47,764 nucleotides of DNA from JTS-AC122 sp041742635 (GTDB taxonomy: Bacteria; Planctomycetota; Phycisphaerae; Phycisphaerales; UBA1924). Under the pieces are notes generated by a model. The model was not told the DNA's origin. It was given only the letters and a program-made list of their open reading frames with translations, and did not search any database. Location of the stretch: NCBI GenBank assembly GCA_041742635.1, contig JBGSIF010000384.1, positions 1-47,764 of the forward strand. The letters run 5' to 3'. Every line of letters starts with the position of its first letter. Position 1 is the first letter of the stretch. The position numbers were made by a program, and so were the translations under genes. Below, one piece after another: positions 9,352 through 17,800 of this stretch.

Positions 9352-10584
9352 ATGGACTCTGATCCCAAGACGAGCGAGCAGGCGGCGGGGGCTATCGGTC
9401 CCTCGACCGGCGTGACCACAACTCACAACCGTCACGCCCCCGCATCCAACGGCACCCACCCTCCCGCTCCCCCCCCCACTCATCCCGACCCGCACACCGC
9501 CTTCGCTCCACGCGTTCCCAACCCCAACGGGCACACCGATTATTCCTGCCTTGCCGCCGCGCTCGAGCCCGCGCTCATCCACGCCTGCGACGGCGGTCTC
9601 GCTGACATTCAGTGGTTCCGTTCCTCTTGGCAATCCGGCGGCGCGGCGACCGCCAAAGCCACCTTCTCCCTCACCGACGGGCGCACCGCCCCCGTCATCG
9701 TCAAACTCCCCGTCGGACCAGCCGAGTTCCAGTGGACCACCGGGATGGAAGGGCTCGACGCCCCCGACGGCCCGCACTGCGAACTCCAACTCGGCTGCAC
9801 GCCCCGCGTCTTCGCCGCCGGCACTGAACTCGGTGGGTACGACCTCGCGTGGATCGTCGTCGAACGACTCGCCGGCCATCCCCTCTCGCATCACTTCGAC
9901 GCCCCTTCCGCGCGTGAACTCCTCACCGCCGCCGTCAACTGGTACGAACGCGCCGCCACCCTTCGGCCCATCAAGCCCACTGACCGCCCGCCGCCCAAGG
10001 ACTGGGCGTTGCTCATCGACCGCGCCCGTCAATCGCTCGAAGACAACGTCATCGCCGACGAAGCACGCTGGTGCGAGGCTCTGCGCCGCACGCAGCGCGT
10101 ACTTGCTGACTTGATCCAAACATGGGAGTCCCGCCCGCTGTGTACCTGGTGCCACGGCGACCTGCACCCTGGCAACGCGATGCGACGCGCGAGTACGACC
10201 AATACACACGCCGCCGCCATTTCTAGTGATCCCCCCACCGATCACCCCGGCGAGTGCGTGCTCATCGACCTCGCCCTCGTCCACGCCGGGCACTGGGTCG
10301 AGGACGCCGTCTACCTCGAACGCCTCTGCTGGGCCAAGCCCGAGATCCTCGGCGGGGTCCAACCCGTCGAGTTCGTCGCCGACCTCCTCCGCGCCCGCGG
10401 CTCGCTCGGCTCCGAGGATTACTCCCGCCTCGCCGCCGTGCGACGGATCCTCATGGCAGCCACCTCCCCGGCCTACCTGGCGCAAGACGGGAACCCGCGA
10501 TACCTCCACGCCGCGCTGGAACGCCTGGAAACCGCCCTGGACGCACTCCCCCCTCCCATAGTGCGAGTTTTCAACTCGTACTAG
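9352..10584 (+). CDS. Aminoglycoside phosphotransferase (APH)-like kinase
   Basis: A 410-residue protein of the APH/choline-kinase fold. Residues 1-60 are a low-complexity Pro/His/Thr-rich extension. Beyond it, VIVKLPVGPAEF suggests the ATP-binding Lys, LAWIVVERLAGHPLS the hinge region, and WCHGDLHPGNAM the catalytic Brenner motif (HGDxxxxN). The Asp of the following metal motif is in VLIDLALVHAGHW. Between the last two motifs lies a 20-25 residue Thr/Ala/Asp-rich stretch (about 10190-10254) that looks inserted. The substrate is unknown; chromosomal members of this fold often act on sugars, choline-like compounds or proteins, so resistance should not be assumed. AGGAG lies 11 nt before the ATG. 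Confidence 0.8.
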   Translation: MDSDPKTSEQAAGAIGPSTGVTTTHNRHAPASNGTHPPAPPPTHPDPHTAFAPRVPNPNGHTDYSCLAAALEPALIHACDGGLADIQWFRSSWQSGGAATAKATFSLTDGRTAPVIVKLPVGPAEFQWTTGMEGLDAPDGPHCELQLGCTPRVFAAGTELGGYDLAWIVVERLAGHPLSHHFDAPSARELLTAAVNWYERAATLRPIKPTDRPPPKDWALLIDRARQSLEDNVIADEARWCEALRRTQRVLADLIQTWESRPLCTWCHGDLHPGNAMRRASTTNTHAAAISSDPPTDHPGECVLIDLALVHAGHWVEDAVYLERLCWAKPEILGGVQPVEFVADLLRARGSLGSEDYSRLAAVRRILMAATSPAYLAQDGNPRYLHAALERLETALDALPPPIVRVFNSY

Positions 10585-10678
10585 TTCTCCAGACACGCCA
10601 GCATCGTGCCATGGCTTTGCGTCTTCGCCAAGTCGTGGCTCTCTTCACGCTTTCAAGAATCAGCCGCCGAAGCCTCAA

Positions 10679-11569
10679 TCAGCACGGCGAAAAGAACGCC
10701 GTTACAAAGTCAAAGAAGTCCTGAGAGTTGGAGACCCCGTCCATATTGAAATCGGCGTCGCCCGCGAAGAACGATGTTGTGAAGTCGAAAAAGTCCTGGC
10801 TGTTGACGCCGCAGTCGCGGTTCCAGTTGGCGGGGCAGCGCGGGACCTCGCTCCCCGGATTGTCGAATAGAAACTGGACCTGCGCCGGCGTCAGCACGCC
10901 GCAGTACACCTGCACGTCGTCCACCAGCCCGGTGTAGAACCCGCGAAGATTGCCGCTTTGCAGCAGTCCGCCGACCATGAACGGCGCGCCGTTCTGAACC
11001 AGGTTCCCCGCGGCCACCGTCGCCTCGGCGGGCGCGCCGTCGACATAAATGATCGCGGAGCCGCCGGGCTGGAACGTACCGACGATCTGATGCCACTCCC
11101 CGTCGTTGACGGCCGACGTCGCGTTCGCTTCCTGTCCCGCGGGGTCGCTCGTGTAGAAACACGGCCTGTTCGCGCGACCGTACCCGGCGTTGGCGTTGAT
11201 CTGAAAGAGATACCCGCGGTTCTGGCCCGTGTTATGCCGCGCGACCGGAAACAGCGGGGCCGTCGCTCCCACGGCGGTCTTCACCCAGACCTGAATCGAG
11301 AACGCGTCGCCTGGTCCAAAGTTGAAATGGTCCCCCATGTTGACGAAACTGTTCATCGCCATCGACGTTTCGACGGCCCCGCCCGCGATCCCCATCCCCG
11401 GGCGGAACACCGCGCCGTTGGTCAGCGTGCCGTCCACGACGGCTCCCCCGGCGGAGTCGAAGGCAGTCGTGCCACTGGTTTCGTCAAACCGCCAGTGGGA
11501 CAAGATATCGGCGGAAACACTTGACGCGCCCAACAGACAAACCATCGCCGCTGCAACAGTGCGAACCAT
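10679..11569 (-). CDS. Secreted LamG/concanavalin-like protein with a GC-type dockerin tail
   Basis: A 296-residue exported protein. The start at 11569 has a strong SD (AAGGAG, 6 nt) and a signal peptide (MVRTVAAAMVCLLGASSVSA). The body starts DILSHWRFDETSGTTAFDSA and continues with GDAFSIQVWVKT, GEWHQIVGTF, AIIYVDGAPA and GLVDDVQVYCGVLTPAQV, all typical of LamG-like jelly-roll domains that bind glycans or cover surfaces. The C-terminal 55 residues hold two dockerin-like repeats, NSQDFFDFTTSFFAGDADFN and NSQDFFDFVTAFF, ending in Cys. This tail recurs in the 1554-residue protein below and is probably a sorting or anchoring signal. It is divergent from lpdA. Confidence 0.85.
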   Translation of the reverse strand: MVRTVAAAMVCLLGASSVSADILSHWRFDETSGTTAFDSAGGAVVDGTLTNGAVFRPGMGIAGGAVETSMAMNSFVNMGDHFNFGPGDAFSIQVWVKTAVGATAPLFPVARHNTGQNRGYLFQINANAGYGRANRPCFYTSDPAGQEANATSAVNDGEWHQIVGTFQPGGSAIIYVDGAPAEATVAAGNLVQNGAPFMVGGLLQSGNLRGFYTGLVDDVQVYCGVLTPAQVQFLFDNPGSEVPRCPANWNRDCGVNSQDFFDFTTSFFAGDADFNMDGVSNSQDFFDFVTAFFSPC

Positions 11570-11683
11570 ACAAATCTCCTTGTATCTCAACTGCCGCCGA
11601 GTATAACTCATCCGCGTCCGCCCGCAAGGAAAATCCAGCCAAGTAGACACAGACCAATCGAGTATTCGCACCGCTATAGTCAC

Positions 11684-11700
11684 CGAACATTCTGTGTTCG
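11684..11700. promoter_or_regulatory. Perfect 6-bp dyad (CGAACA-N5-TGTTCG), candidate operator
   Basis: A perfect inverted repeat lies 41 bp before lpdA and 115 bp from the LamG gene start, between the divergent genes. It resembles LexA-type or other helix-turn-helix operators in symmetry, but the spacing does not match a LexA consensus I can name for this phylum. A TATAGT hexamer (11675-11680) lies next to it without a clear -35 box. Confidence 0.35.
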
Positions 11701-11740
11701 CACGTACTGACCGATAACACCGGCGTTTCAGGAGTTTCAT

Positions 11741-13375
11741 GTGGCCGAGTCAACCCCTGCTCAATCCCCCAACCACTTCGACCTCATCGTCATCGGCGGC
11801 GGCCCCGCCGGCTACGTCGGCGCGATCCGCGCCGCCCAACTCGGCTTCAAGGTCGCCTGCGTCGAACGCGCCAAACTCGGCGGCGTCTGCCTCAACTGGG
11901 GCTGCATCCCTTCTAAGTCCCTCCTGGCTAACGCCGAACTCGTCGAAAAACTCAAATCTCAGGACGATCAAAAATTCTGGGGTCTCAAGATCAACGGCGA
12001 CATCGCCCTCGACTGGGACCGCATCATCGGCCGATCACGCGACGTCGCAAGCAAACTCAACAAAGGCATCGAGTTCCTCCTCAAGAAAAACAAGATCACC
12101 CACTTCGTCGGCAACGCCAAGATCACCAAAGTCGTCGCTAAGAACAGTGGACCGGGCGTCCCGCCCGGTGGTGCTGGCACTAAGCCGGGCGGGACGCCCG
12201 GTCCACTCACACTTGTCACCGTCGAAATCCAAGACTGCGCCGTCAAAGAAGAACTCACCTCCGCCCCCGCCACCCCCGGCAAGACCACCCAGACCATCAC
12301 CGCCGACCACGTCGTCGTCGCCACCGGCTCCGTCGCACGCGACCTCCCCTTCGCCAAGTTCGACGGCGACAAAATCTGGGGTGCGCGCGAAGCGATGTTC
12401 AATAAAGAACGCCCCAACAAACTCGTCGTCGTCGGCGCCGGCGCGATCGGCCTCGAGTTCGCCTACTTCTACCACTCGATGGGCACCCAGGTCACTGTCG
12501 TCGAGATGATGGACCGCGTCCTCCCCGTCGAAGACACCGACGTCTCTAAAGCACTCGAAAAAATCTACGTCAAGCACGGCATGACCTTCAAACTCTCCAC
12601 CACCACCACCGCCGTCGAAAAAACCGCGACCGGCGTCAAAGTCACCGTCGCGCCCTTCGTCAATGGCAAGGCCGACGAGTCCAAGAAGGAAGTCCTCGAA
12701 GCCGACCGCGTCCTGCTTGCCATCGGCGTCGTCGGGCGCACCGACGGGCTCTGCGACGCCTCGCTCGGCCTCAAGATCGACCGCGGGCACATCGTCACCG
12801 ACTACAAGCCCGGCGTCACCAAAGACGAAGCCATCGACTACAAGACCAACCTCCCCGGCGTCTACGCCGTCGGCGATGTCATCGGCCCCCCCTGGCTCGC
12901 CCACGTCGCCTCCGAAGAAGCCGTCCTCTGCGTCGAACGCATCGCCTGGCGCCAAGACCCCAAGAAGCACCACGAGCCGTACCCAATCAACTACACCGTC
13001 ATCCCCGGCTGCACCTACTGCATCCCCCAGGTCGCCAGCGTCGGGTTCACCGAACAAAAACTCATCGCCGACGGCATGACCAAAGGCAAGGACTACGAGG
13101 TCGGCAAGTACAACTTCACCGCCCACGGCAAGGCCATCGCCGCCGCCCACACCGACGGGTTCGTCAAGATCATCCGCGGCCTGCCGCGCGGCGAGATCCT
13201 CGGTGCCCACATCCTGGGCGACCAGGCCACCGAACTCATCGCCGAGATGACCCTCGCCCGCCGGCTCGAAGCGACCACCGAGGAACTCATCGCCACCGTC
13301 CACGCTCACCCAACCATGCACGAAGCGATGCACGAAGCCGCCCTCGCCGCCGAGGGACGAGTCATCCACGCCTGA
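11741..13375 (+). CDS. lpdA: Dihydrolipoyl dehydrogenase (E3)
   Basis: FAD enzyme that reoxidises dihydrolipoyl groups of 2-oxoacid dehydrogenase and glycine-cleavage complexes, passing electrons to NAD+. The 544-residue protein has the FAD dinucleotide motif VIGGGPAGYVGAIRAAQLG, the redox disulfide GGVCLNWGCIPSK (C50, C55), the NAD motif VVGAGAIGLEFAYFYHSMG, the second FAD motif VYAVGDVIGPPWLAHVA, and the C-terminal catalytic pair in HPTMHE (H523, E528). GTG start at 11741 with AGGAG 6 nt upstream. It is about 70 residues longer than usual. Part of the excess is a Gly/Pro-rich segment (about residues 136-156) encoded by a long nested palindrome, and another part is about 20 residues before ITADHVVVATGS. 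Neither touches a catalytic residue. No other complex subunit is adjacent. Confidence 0.95.
   Translation: MAESTPAQSPNHFDLIVIGGGPAGYVGAIRAAQLGFKVACVERAKLGGVCLNWGCIPSKSLLANAELVEKLKSQDDQKFWGLKINGDIALDWDRIIGRSRDVASKLNKGIEFLLKKNKITHFVGNAKITKVVAKNSGPGVPPGGAGTKPGGTPGPLTLVTVEIQDCAVKEELTSAPATPGKTTQTITADHVVVATGSVARDLPFAKFDGDKIWGAREAMFNKERPNKLVVVGAGAIGLEFAYFYHSMGTQVTVVEMMDRVLPVEDTDVSKALEKIYVKHGMTFKLSTTTTAVEKTATGVKVTVAPFVNGKADESKKEVLEADRVLLAIGVVGRTDGLCDASLGLKIDRGHIVTDYKPGVTKDEAIDYKTNLPGVYAVGDVIGPPWLAHVASEEAVLCVERIAWRQDPKKHHEPYPINYTVIPGCTYCIPQVASVGFTEQKLIADGMTKGKDYEVGKYNFTAHGKAIAAAHTDGFVKIIRGLPRGEILGAHILGDQATELIAEMTLARRLEATTEELIATVHAHPTMHEAMHEAALAAEGRVIHA
12146..12207. repeat. 62-bp nested palindromic element inside lpdA
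   Basis: Two 23-bp perfect inverted arms (12146-12168 and 12185-12207) flank a 16-nt centre. Each arm is itself a hairpin: CCGGGCG and CGCCCGG around TCC on the left and around GGA on the right. The centre holds GTGC-TG-GCAC. The element is read in frame as a Gly/Pro-rich peptide (SGPGVPPGGAGTKPGGTPGP). Structure and in-frame position suggest a REP-like or Rickettsia-palindromic-element-like insertion; no flanking target duplication is obvious. Confidence 0.8.
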
Positions 13376-13449
13376 ATGCGGATACGGTGATATTATTCGA
13401 CGGATGCTATCGACAACTGGAGCGACAATCGTAACGACAAAATGTACAT

Positions 13450-13472
13450 AACTTGATTGTTCACAACAAGTT
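13450..13472. promoter_or_regulatory. AACTTG-N11-CAAGTT dyad upstream of the fic gene, candidate operator
   Basis: A perfect 6-bp inverted repeat with an inner TTGT-TC-ACAA lies 17 bp before the proposed Fic start in an AT-richer patch. The position would allow autoregulation or control of translation start. No factor can be named. Confidence 0.35.
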
Positions 13473-13488
13473 ACAAGCGACAATACCC

Positions 13489-14700
13489 ATGAAATATCAC
13501 GCGACGCATCCGTGGTTGACGTTTTCGCTCAACCTCCAGTCGGCACCCGCTCGACTCTGGATGATGCTCGGGGAGTGTGGCTCCAAGTGCGAACACTTGT
13601 CAAAGGTGCCGCTTCGCCCAAAGACCGCCCGCCGCCTCCACCGCATCTACCTCGCCAAAGGAATTCGCGCCACCACCGCAATCGAAGGCAACACCCTGAC
13701 CCAAGCACAGGTCGAAGCGGCCCTCCGCGGAAAACTCGACGTCGTGCCCTCGAAAATCTACATGAAACGCGAGATCGAGAACATGCTCGCGCTCATGCAG
13801 GAAACCTCACAGGCCATCTACGAGGAGCGCGATCGCGCGCTTACCGTCCAGACCATCAAAGATTACAACCGCGGCGTCCTCAACGGCCTTAACGTCGAGG
13901 ACCACGTTCGACCCGGAGAAGTCCCGACCGTCGATATCGGCGTCGCCGGCTACCGCGGCGCTCCACGCGCGGAATGCGAGCACTTACTCGGCAAGTTGAC
14001 CCACTGGCTCTCAACGCCGTGGGATAATCCAGACAACCCCGATCGTCTTCTCAACGCGGTCTCTGAATCGATCCTCAAAGCGATCCTCGCTCACTTGTAC
14101 CTCGCCTGGATTCACCCGTTCGGCGACGGCAACGGACGCACCGCGAGAATGCTCGAAGTCCGCATCCTCATGCAGTCCGGCGTACCCAGTCCCGCCACCC
14201 AACTCCTCAGCAACCACTACAACCTCACGCGCAGCCGCTACTACCACGAACTCGATCGTGCCAGCAAGTCCGGCGGCGATGTCATCCCCTTCCTGCTCTA
14301 CGCGATCGAGGGTTTCCGCGACGGGCTGCGCGAACAGATTGATATCGTCCACCGTCAGCAGATGGACGTGACCTGGGAAAACTACGTCTACGAACGTTTC
14401 CGCGAAGATGACACCAAGACCGGCAAACGCCGCCGACGGCTCGTGCTCGACCTCACCCGACATGGCAATCGTGGTATCGAACGTGCGAAGGTTCGAGATC
14501 TTTCCCCGGAGTTATCCGCTCACTACGCAAGGCTCAGCGATCGAACGCTGCTCCGTGACATCGCCGCCGTGATCCGGATGAAACTGGTCCGCGACGAAAC
14601 GGATCGCCTCATCGCCAACCGCGAACTGATGTTTGCCTTCGTGCCGCGCCGTGCCGGCGCTCAGGAAGTCGGTTCCGACCCGGATGATCGCGAAGATTAG
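13489..14700 (+). CDS. Fic family AMP-transferase-like protein (class II, autoinhibited)
   Basis: A 403-residue Fic protein. The active-site motif HPFGDGNGRTAR is complete (H209 catalytic). The N-terminal inhibitory helix has TTAIEGN (E66), matching the class II autoinhibition motif (S/T)xxxE(G/N). The C-terminal 85 residues (KRRRRLVLDLTRHG... to LMFAFVP) look like a winged-helix domain, common in this Fic subgroup and possibly DNA-binding. Fic enzymes usually transfer AMP from ATP to a protein hydroxyl; the target is unknown. The ATG at 13489 is chosen because MKYHATHPWLTF resembles family starts; a TTG at 13453 is possible. SD is weak. No separate antitoxin gene is needed in this class and none is seen. 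Confidence 0.88.
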   Translation: MKYHATHPWLTFSLNLQSAPARLWMMLGECGSKCEHLSKVPLRPKTARRLHRIYLAKGIRATTAIEGNTLTQAQVEAALRGKLDVVPSKIYMKREIENMLALMQETSQAIYEERDRALTVQTIKDYNRGVLNGLNVEDHVRPGEVPTVDIGVAGYRGAPRAECEHLLGKLTHWLSTPWDNPDNPDRLLNAVSESILKAILAHLYLAWIHPFGDGNGRTARMLEVRILMQSGVPSPATQLLSNHYNLTRSRYYHELDRASKSGGDVIPFLLYAIEGFRDGLREQIDIVHRQQMDVTWENYVYERFREDDTKTGKRRRRLVLDLTRHGNRGIERAKVRDLSPELSAHYARLSDRTLLRDIAAVIRMKLVRDETDRLIANRELMFAFVPRRAGAQEVGSDPDDRED

Positions 14701-14735
14701 CCGAACACATCACACTTCCTACCCGCTCCAGCGAA

Positions 14736-14766
14736 AAGGGCGGCCCCGCCTCGCGGAGCCGCCCTT
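14736..14766. terminator. Bidirectional terminator between convergent genes
   Basis: AAGGGCGGC and GCCGCCCTT form a 9-bp stem with a GC-rich 13-nt loop. It is followed by ATTT on the plus strand and TTTT on the minus strand. It sits 36 bp after the fic stop and 37 bp from the end of the large minus-strand gene, so it can serve both. Confidence 0.8.
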
Positions 14767-14802
14767 ATTTATTGCCGTTTCACGCTTCCTCATTCACAAT
14801 CA

Positions 14803-17800
14803 TCAGCAACCCGAGAAGAACTGCGCCGTAAAGTCGAAGAAGTCCTGCGTGTTGATGAACCCGTTGAAGTTGAAGTCCGCGTTCGGATCGAGTTCGAAGA
14901 AATCCGTCAAGAAGTCGAAGAAGTCCTGCGAGTTCAGCACGTTGTCCATGTTCCAATCCGACCGGCACCGCGGCTGCTCATACGCACCCATATCCACGAT
15001 CGGTGCCGGGCCTACGCCCGAATCAACACGCGACCGGTCGTCCATCCGCCGCGGCGACCCTTCCAAATCCGTCGTCAGTTCGATCGCCAGCGCGTTCGAT
15101 CCCGCGTCATTCATCGGCGATCCCGGGATCGGCCGCGGCTGATCGTCGATCGTCCCACGAACATTGTCCCGCCCGTCCAAATCCACAAACTGCGGGTTGA
15201 ACGACACATTCCCCGCCCCAGCGAACCCGCCCTCTACCGCCGAGTAAGACACATTCACAACCAGCCCATTTACCGCTCGGATCTGCTGCGCCGGCACCGG
15301 CGAACCCGACGCATCCGTGTTGAAGAACACGATGCAGTTGGTGATCGCGCACGCATCAGCGGCGTCGCCATTCACATGCACCCCGCCCGTCTGGTTCCCT
15401 GAAATATTCCCCACGATCGTGCAGTTCACGAACGTCGGGCTGTTTTGAATCGCAAACACCGCTCCGCCGTTGCTCACCGACGAGTTCCCCGAGAACAGAC
15501 AGTTGCTGAACGCCGGTGCGGCGAGCGCGTTCGCGGTCCCGTCGCACCGCACGGCCCCGCCGAAGTTCGCCCGGTTGCCCAGGAACCGGCACCGATCAAA
15601 GATCGACGAACCCAGCCCGCTGAAGACCGCTCCGCCGCGATCCCCGCCGATGTTGGAGATGAAGTCGCACCGCCGAACGATGATCGTGTTCCCGTTGATA
15701 AACAGCCCGCCGGTGAGCGATGTGCCCACCGAGTTCCCGCCGTAGAACACCAGCCCGTCGAGCGTGACGTTGAAGTTGTCCACGCCCGCGGCTCCCTGCA
15801 TCAGGTTCTGCACGTTATCCCCTCTGTTCCCGAAGTTGTTCGTGTCGTTCCCATTCAGGTCGCCGGAGATGATCGTGCGATTCTCATACGGGTTTGCCTC
15901 TTCGGCATGATCCTCATGCCCCTCGAACCCGCCCAGGATCGACACCTCCGGTACCAGCCGGAACCGCGCCGTCCGCGGGTCGTTCGGATCCGACCGATTC
16001 GTCGGGAAGTATGTCCCCTGCGCCATCCAGATCTGCTGCTCGCCCGGCAGGGTGTTCGCGGCGGACAACGCACTCTGCAAGGATGTGAACGCATCCGTCC
16101 ACGATAACCCGTTGTTCGCACCGGTCGCGTTCACATTCACATGCAACACATGCACATCGCACACGTTCCCGATCCCGTTCTCGTCGTGATCCCCTTGATC
16201 CGCGTTCGCGGTCGCCGGGCAGTTGTCACAGATATCGCCCACGCCGTCCCCGTCCCCATCGGCCTGCGAGGCATTCGAGACCAGCGGGCAGTTATCCACT
16301 GAATCCATCACCCCATCACCGTCGGAATCCACCGTCGGCACCGGCGGCGTCAGCGTGTCCCCCACCGTGATCGTGATCATGTCCGTGCCGAAGAAGAACC
16401 TCGAATCCAAAGAGTTGAACTGAATGTTGTAGGTACCCGGTGCCAGCCCATTCGGGAGCGACACCTCAGATCCGAGCAGAGTGGGTACACCGGTGATGCT
16501 CCAACTCATCAAGTCAGGCCGGTGAATCTCGAGGATCCCTTCCTCGGGGTCATTCGAGGTCCCGACGAATGTGATCGATTCACCCGCAGCGAACCGTGCG
16601 CCGTCCGCCGGCTGCACGATCGTCGCCACCGGATTTCGGTTCACCATCCCGAACGCCGCCGACGTCGCATATGCAGTCCGGAACCCGTCCGACGCGATCA
16701 CTCGCACCCGACATGTGTTGGGCATACTGGGATTCGGACTCCCCGGCAGCAGATCTACCCCATCCACCGTAAGGCTCGTCAGTACCGTGTTGCTCGTCAG
16801 TGTCTGCCACGTCGCGCCATCATTCGAGTACTGCACCATGTACGTCAGCGCGTCCCCGTCCGCGTCGCTCGCGTTCCATGAGATGGTCATCGCGCTATCG
16901 ATCGTCTGTCCCGCCGCCGGCGACGTGATCGCCGAAATCACCGGTGGGTTCGCGCTCCCGCTCCGCGTCGCGATCGTGCCGCCGGTGCCTCGGTTCTTCA
17001 CCGTCACCGACGCCACGCTCGGATCATCCGCCACCAACATCGAAAACACAAACTTCGACTGCCCCTCTTCGTGTGATCCCGGCAGGTGATCGAAGTTGGT
17101 CGTCGAAATCATCGCTCCCGCGGCGTTGCGCAGTTCAATCGCATACGCCGGGTTGGGACCCGTCGCCGTCGTCTGCTGCGCCAGCAGTTCCGTAATCCGG
17201 CTCATCGGCATCGCACCGTTTGGAATGCGGTACACCTGGGTCACTTCCGCCTGGTTCGTCGTGTCATCGATCAAACCGATGGCGAAGAGATAATCGCCGG
17301 GGGGAGGGGGCGGGGGGGCGGCTTCCGGGTCCAGCCCAATCTCGTTCTGGATCCCGCGCCAGTTGTAATCGCTCATCCACGTCGGCCCGCAGTACGACAT
17401 GTAGTCCTTCGCCTGCGTCGGCCCGATCACCTGCCGCGAGATCGAATCCCATCCGTAATACTGATTCGGATCGTTCGGCCCGATCGAGTTCGTGGGGTAC
17501 GGGTAGGCGGTGTTGATCCCGTCCGGATTCCCGCAGTTGACATGCAGCCACCTTGACCCGAACACCCCGTTGTAGTTGTGCGCCAGTTCCTGCGCCAGCG
17601 TCATCCCGCCCGAAGGCGTGTCGAACGCCCGGCTGCCATCCGTGTCGAACCGCACCCAACTCACGTTCCACACATAGTTCGCGTACCCGCTCCCCTGTGT
17701 CCGCGCCGTCTCGGGGATCATCGCCACCCGATGCACCGGCGCGAGCGTCAGCGCACAGTCCAGCGGCGGAAGCGAGAACGTCTCCTCCGCGATCAACTGC

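Noticed and set aside
9313..10596. Minus-strand frame of 427 codons opposite the APH-like kinase
   Set aside because: Gly/Val/Glu-rich antisense shadow with no domain; the plus-strand gene shows the kinase motifs.
12035..13483. Minus-strand frame of 482 codons opposite lpdA
   Set aside because: Composed mostly of Gly, Asp and Val as expected for the reverse of a high-GC gene; lpdA on the plus strand has all catalytic motifs.
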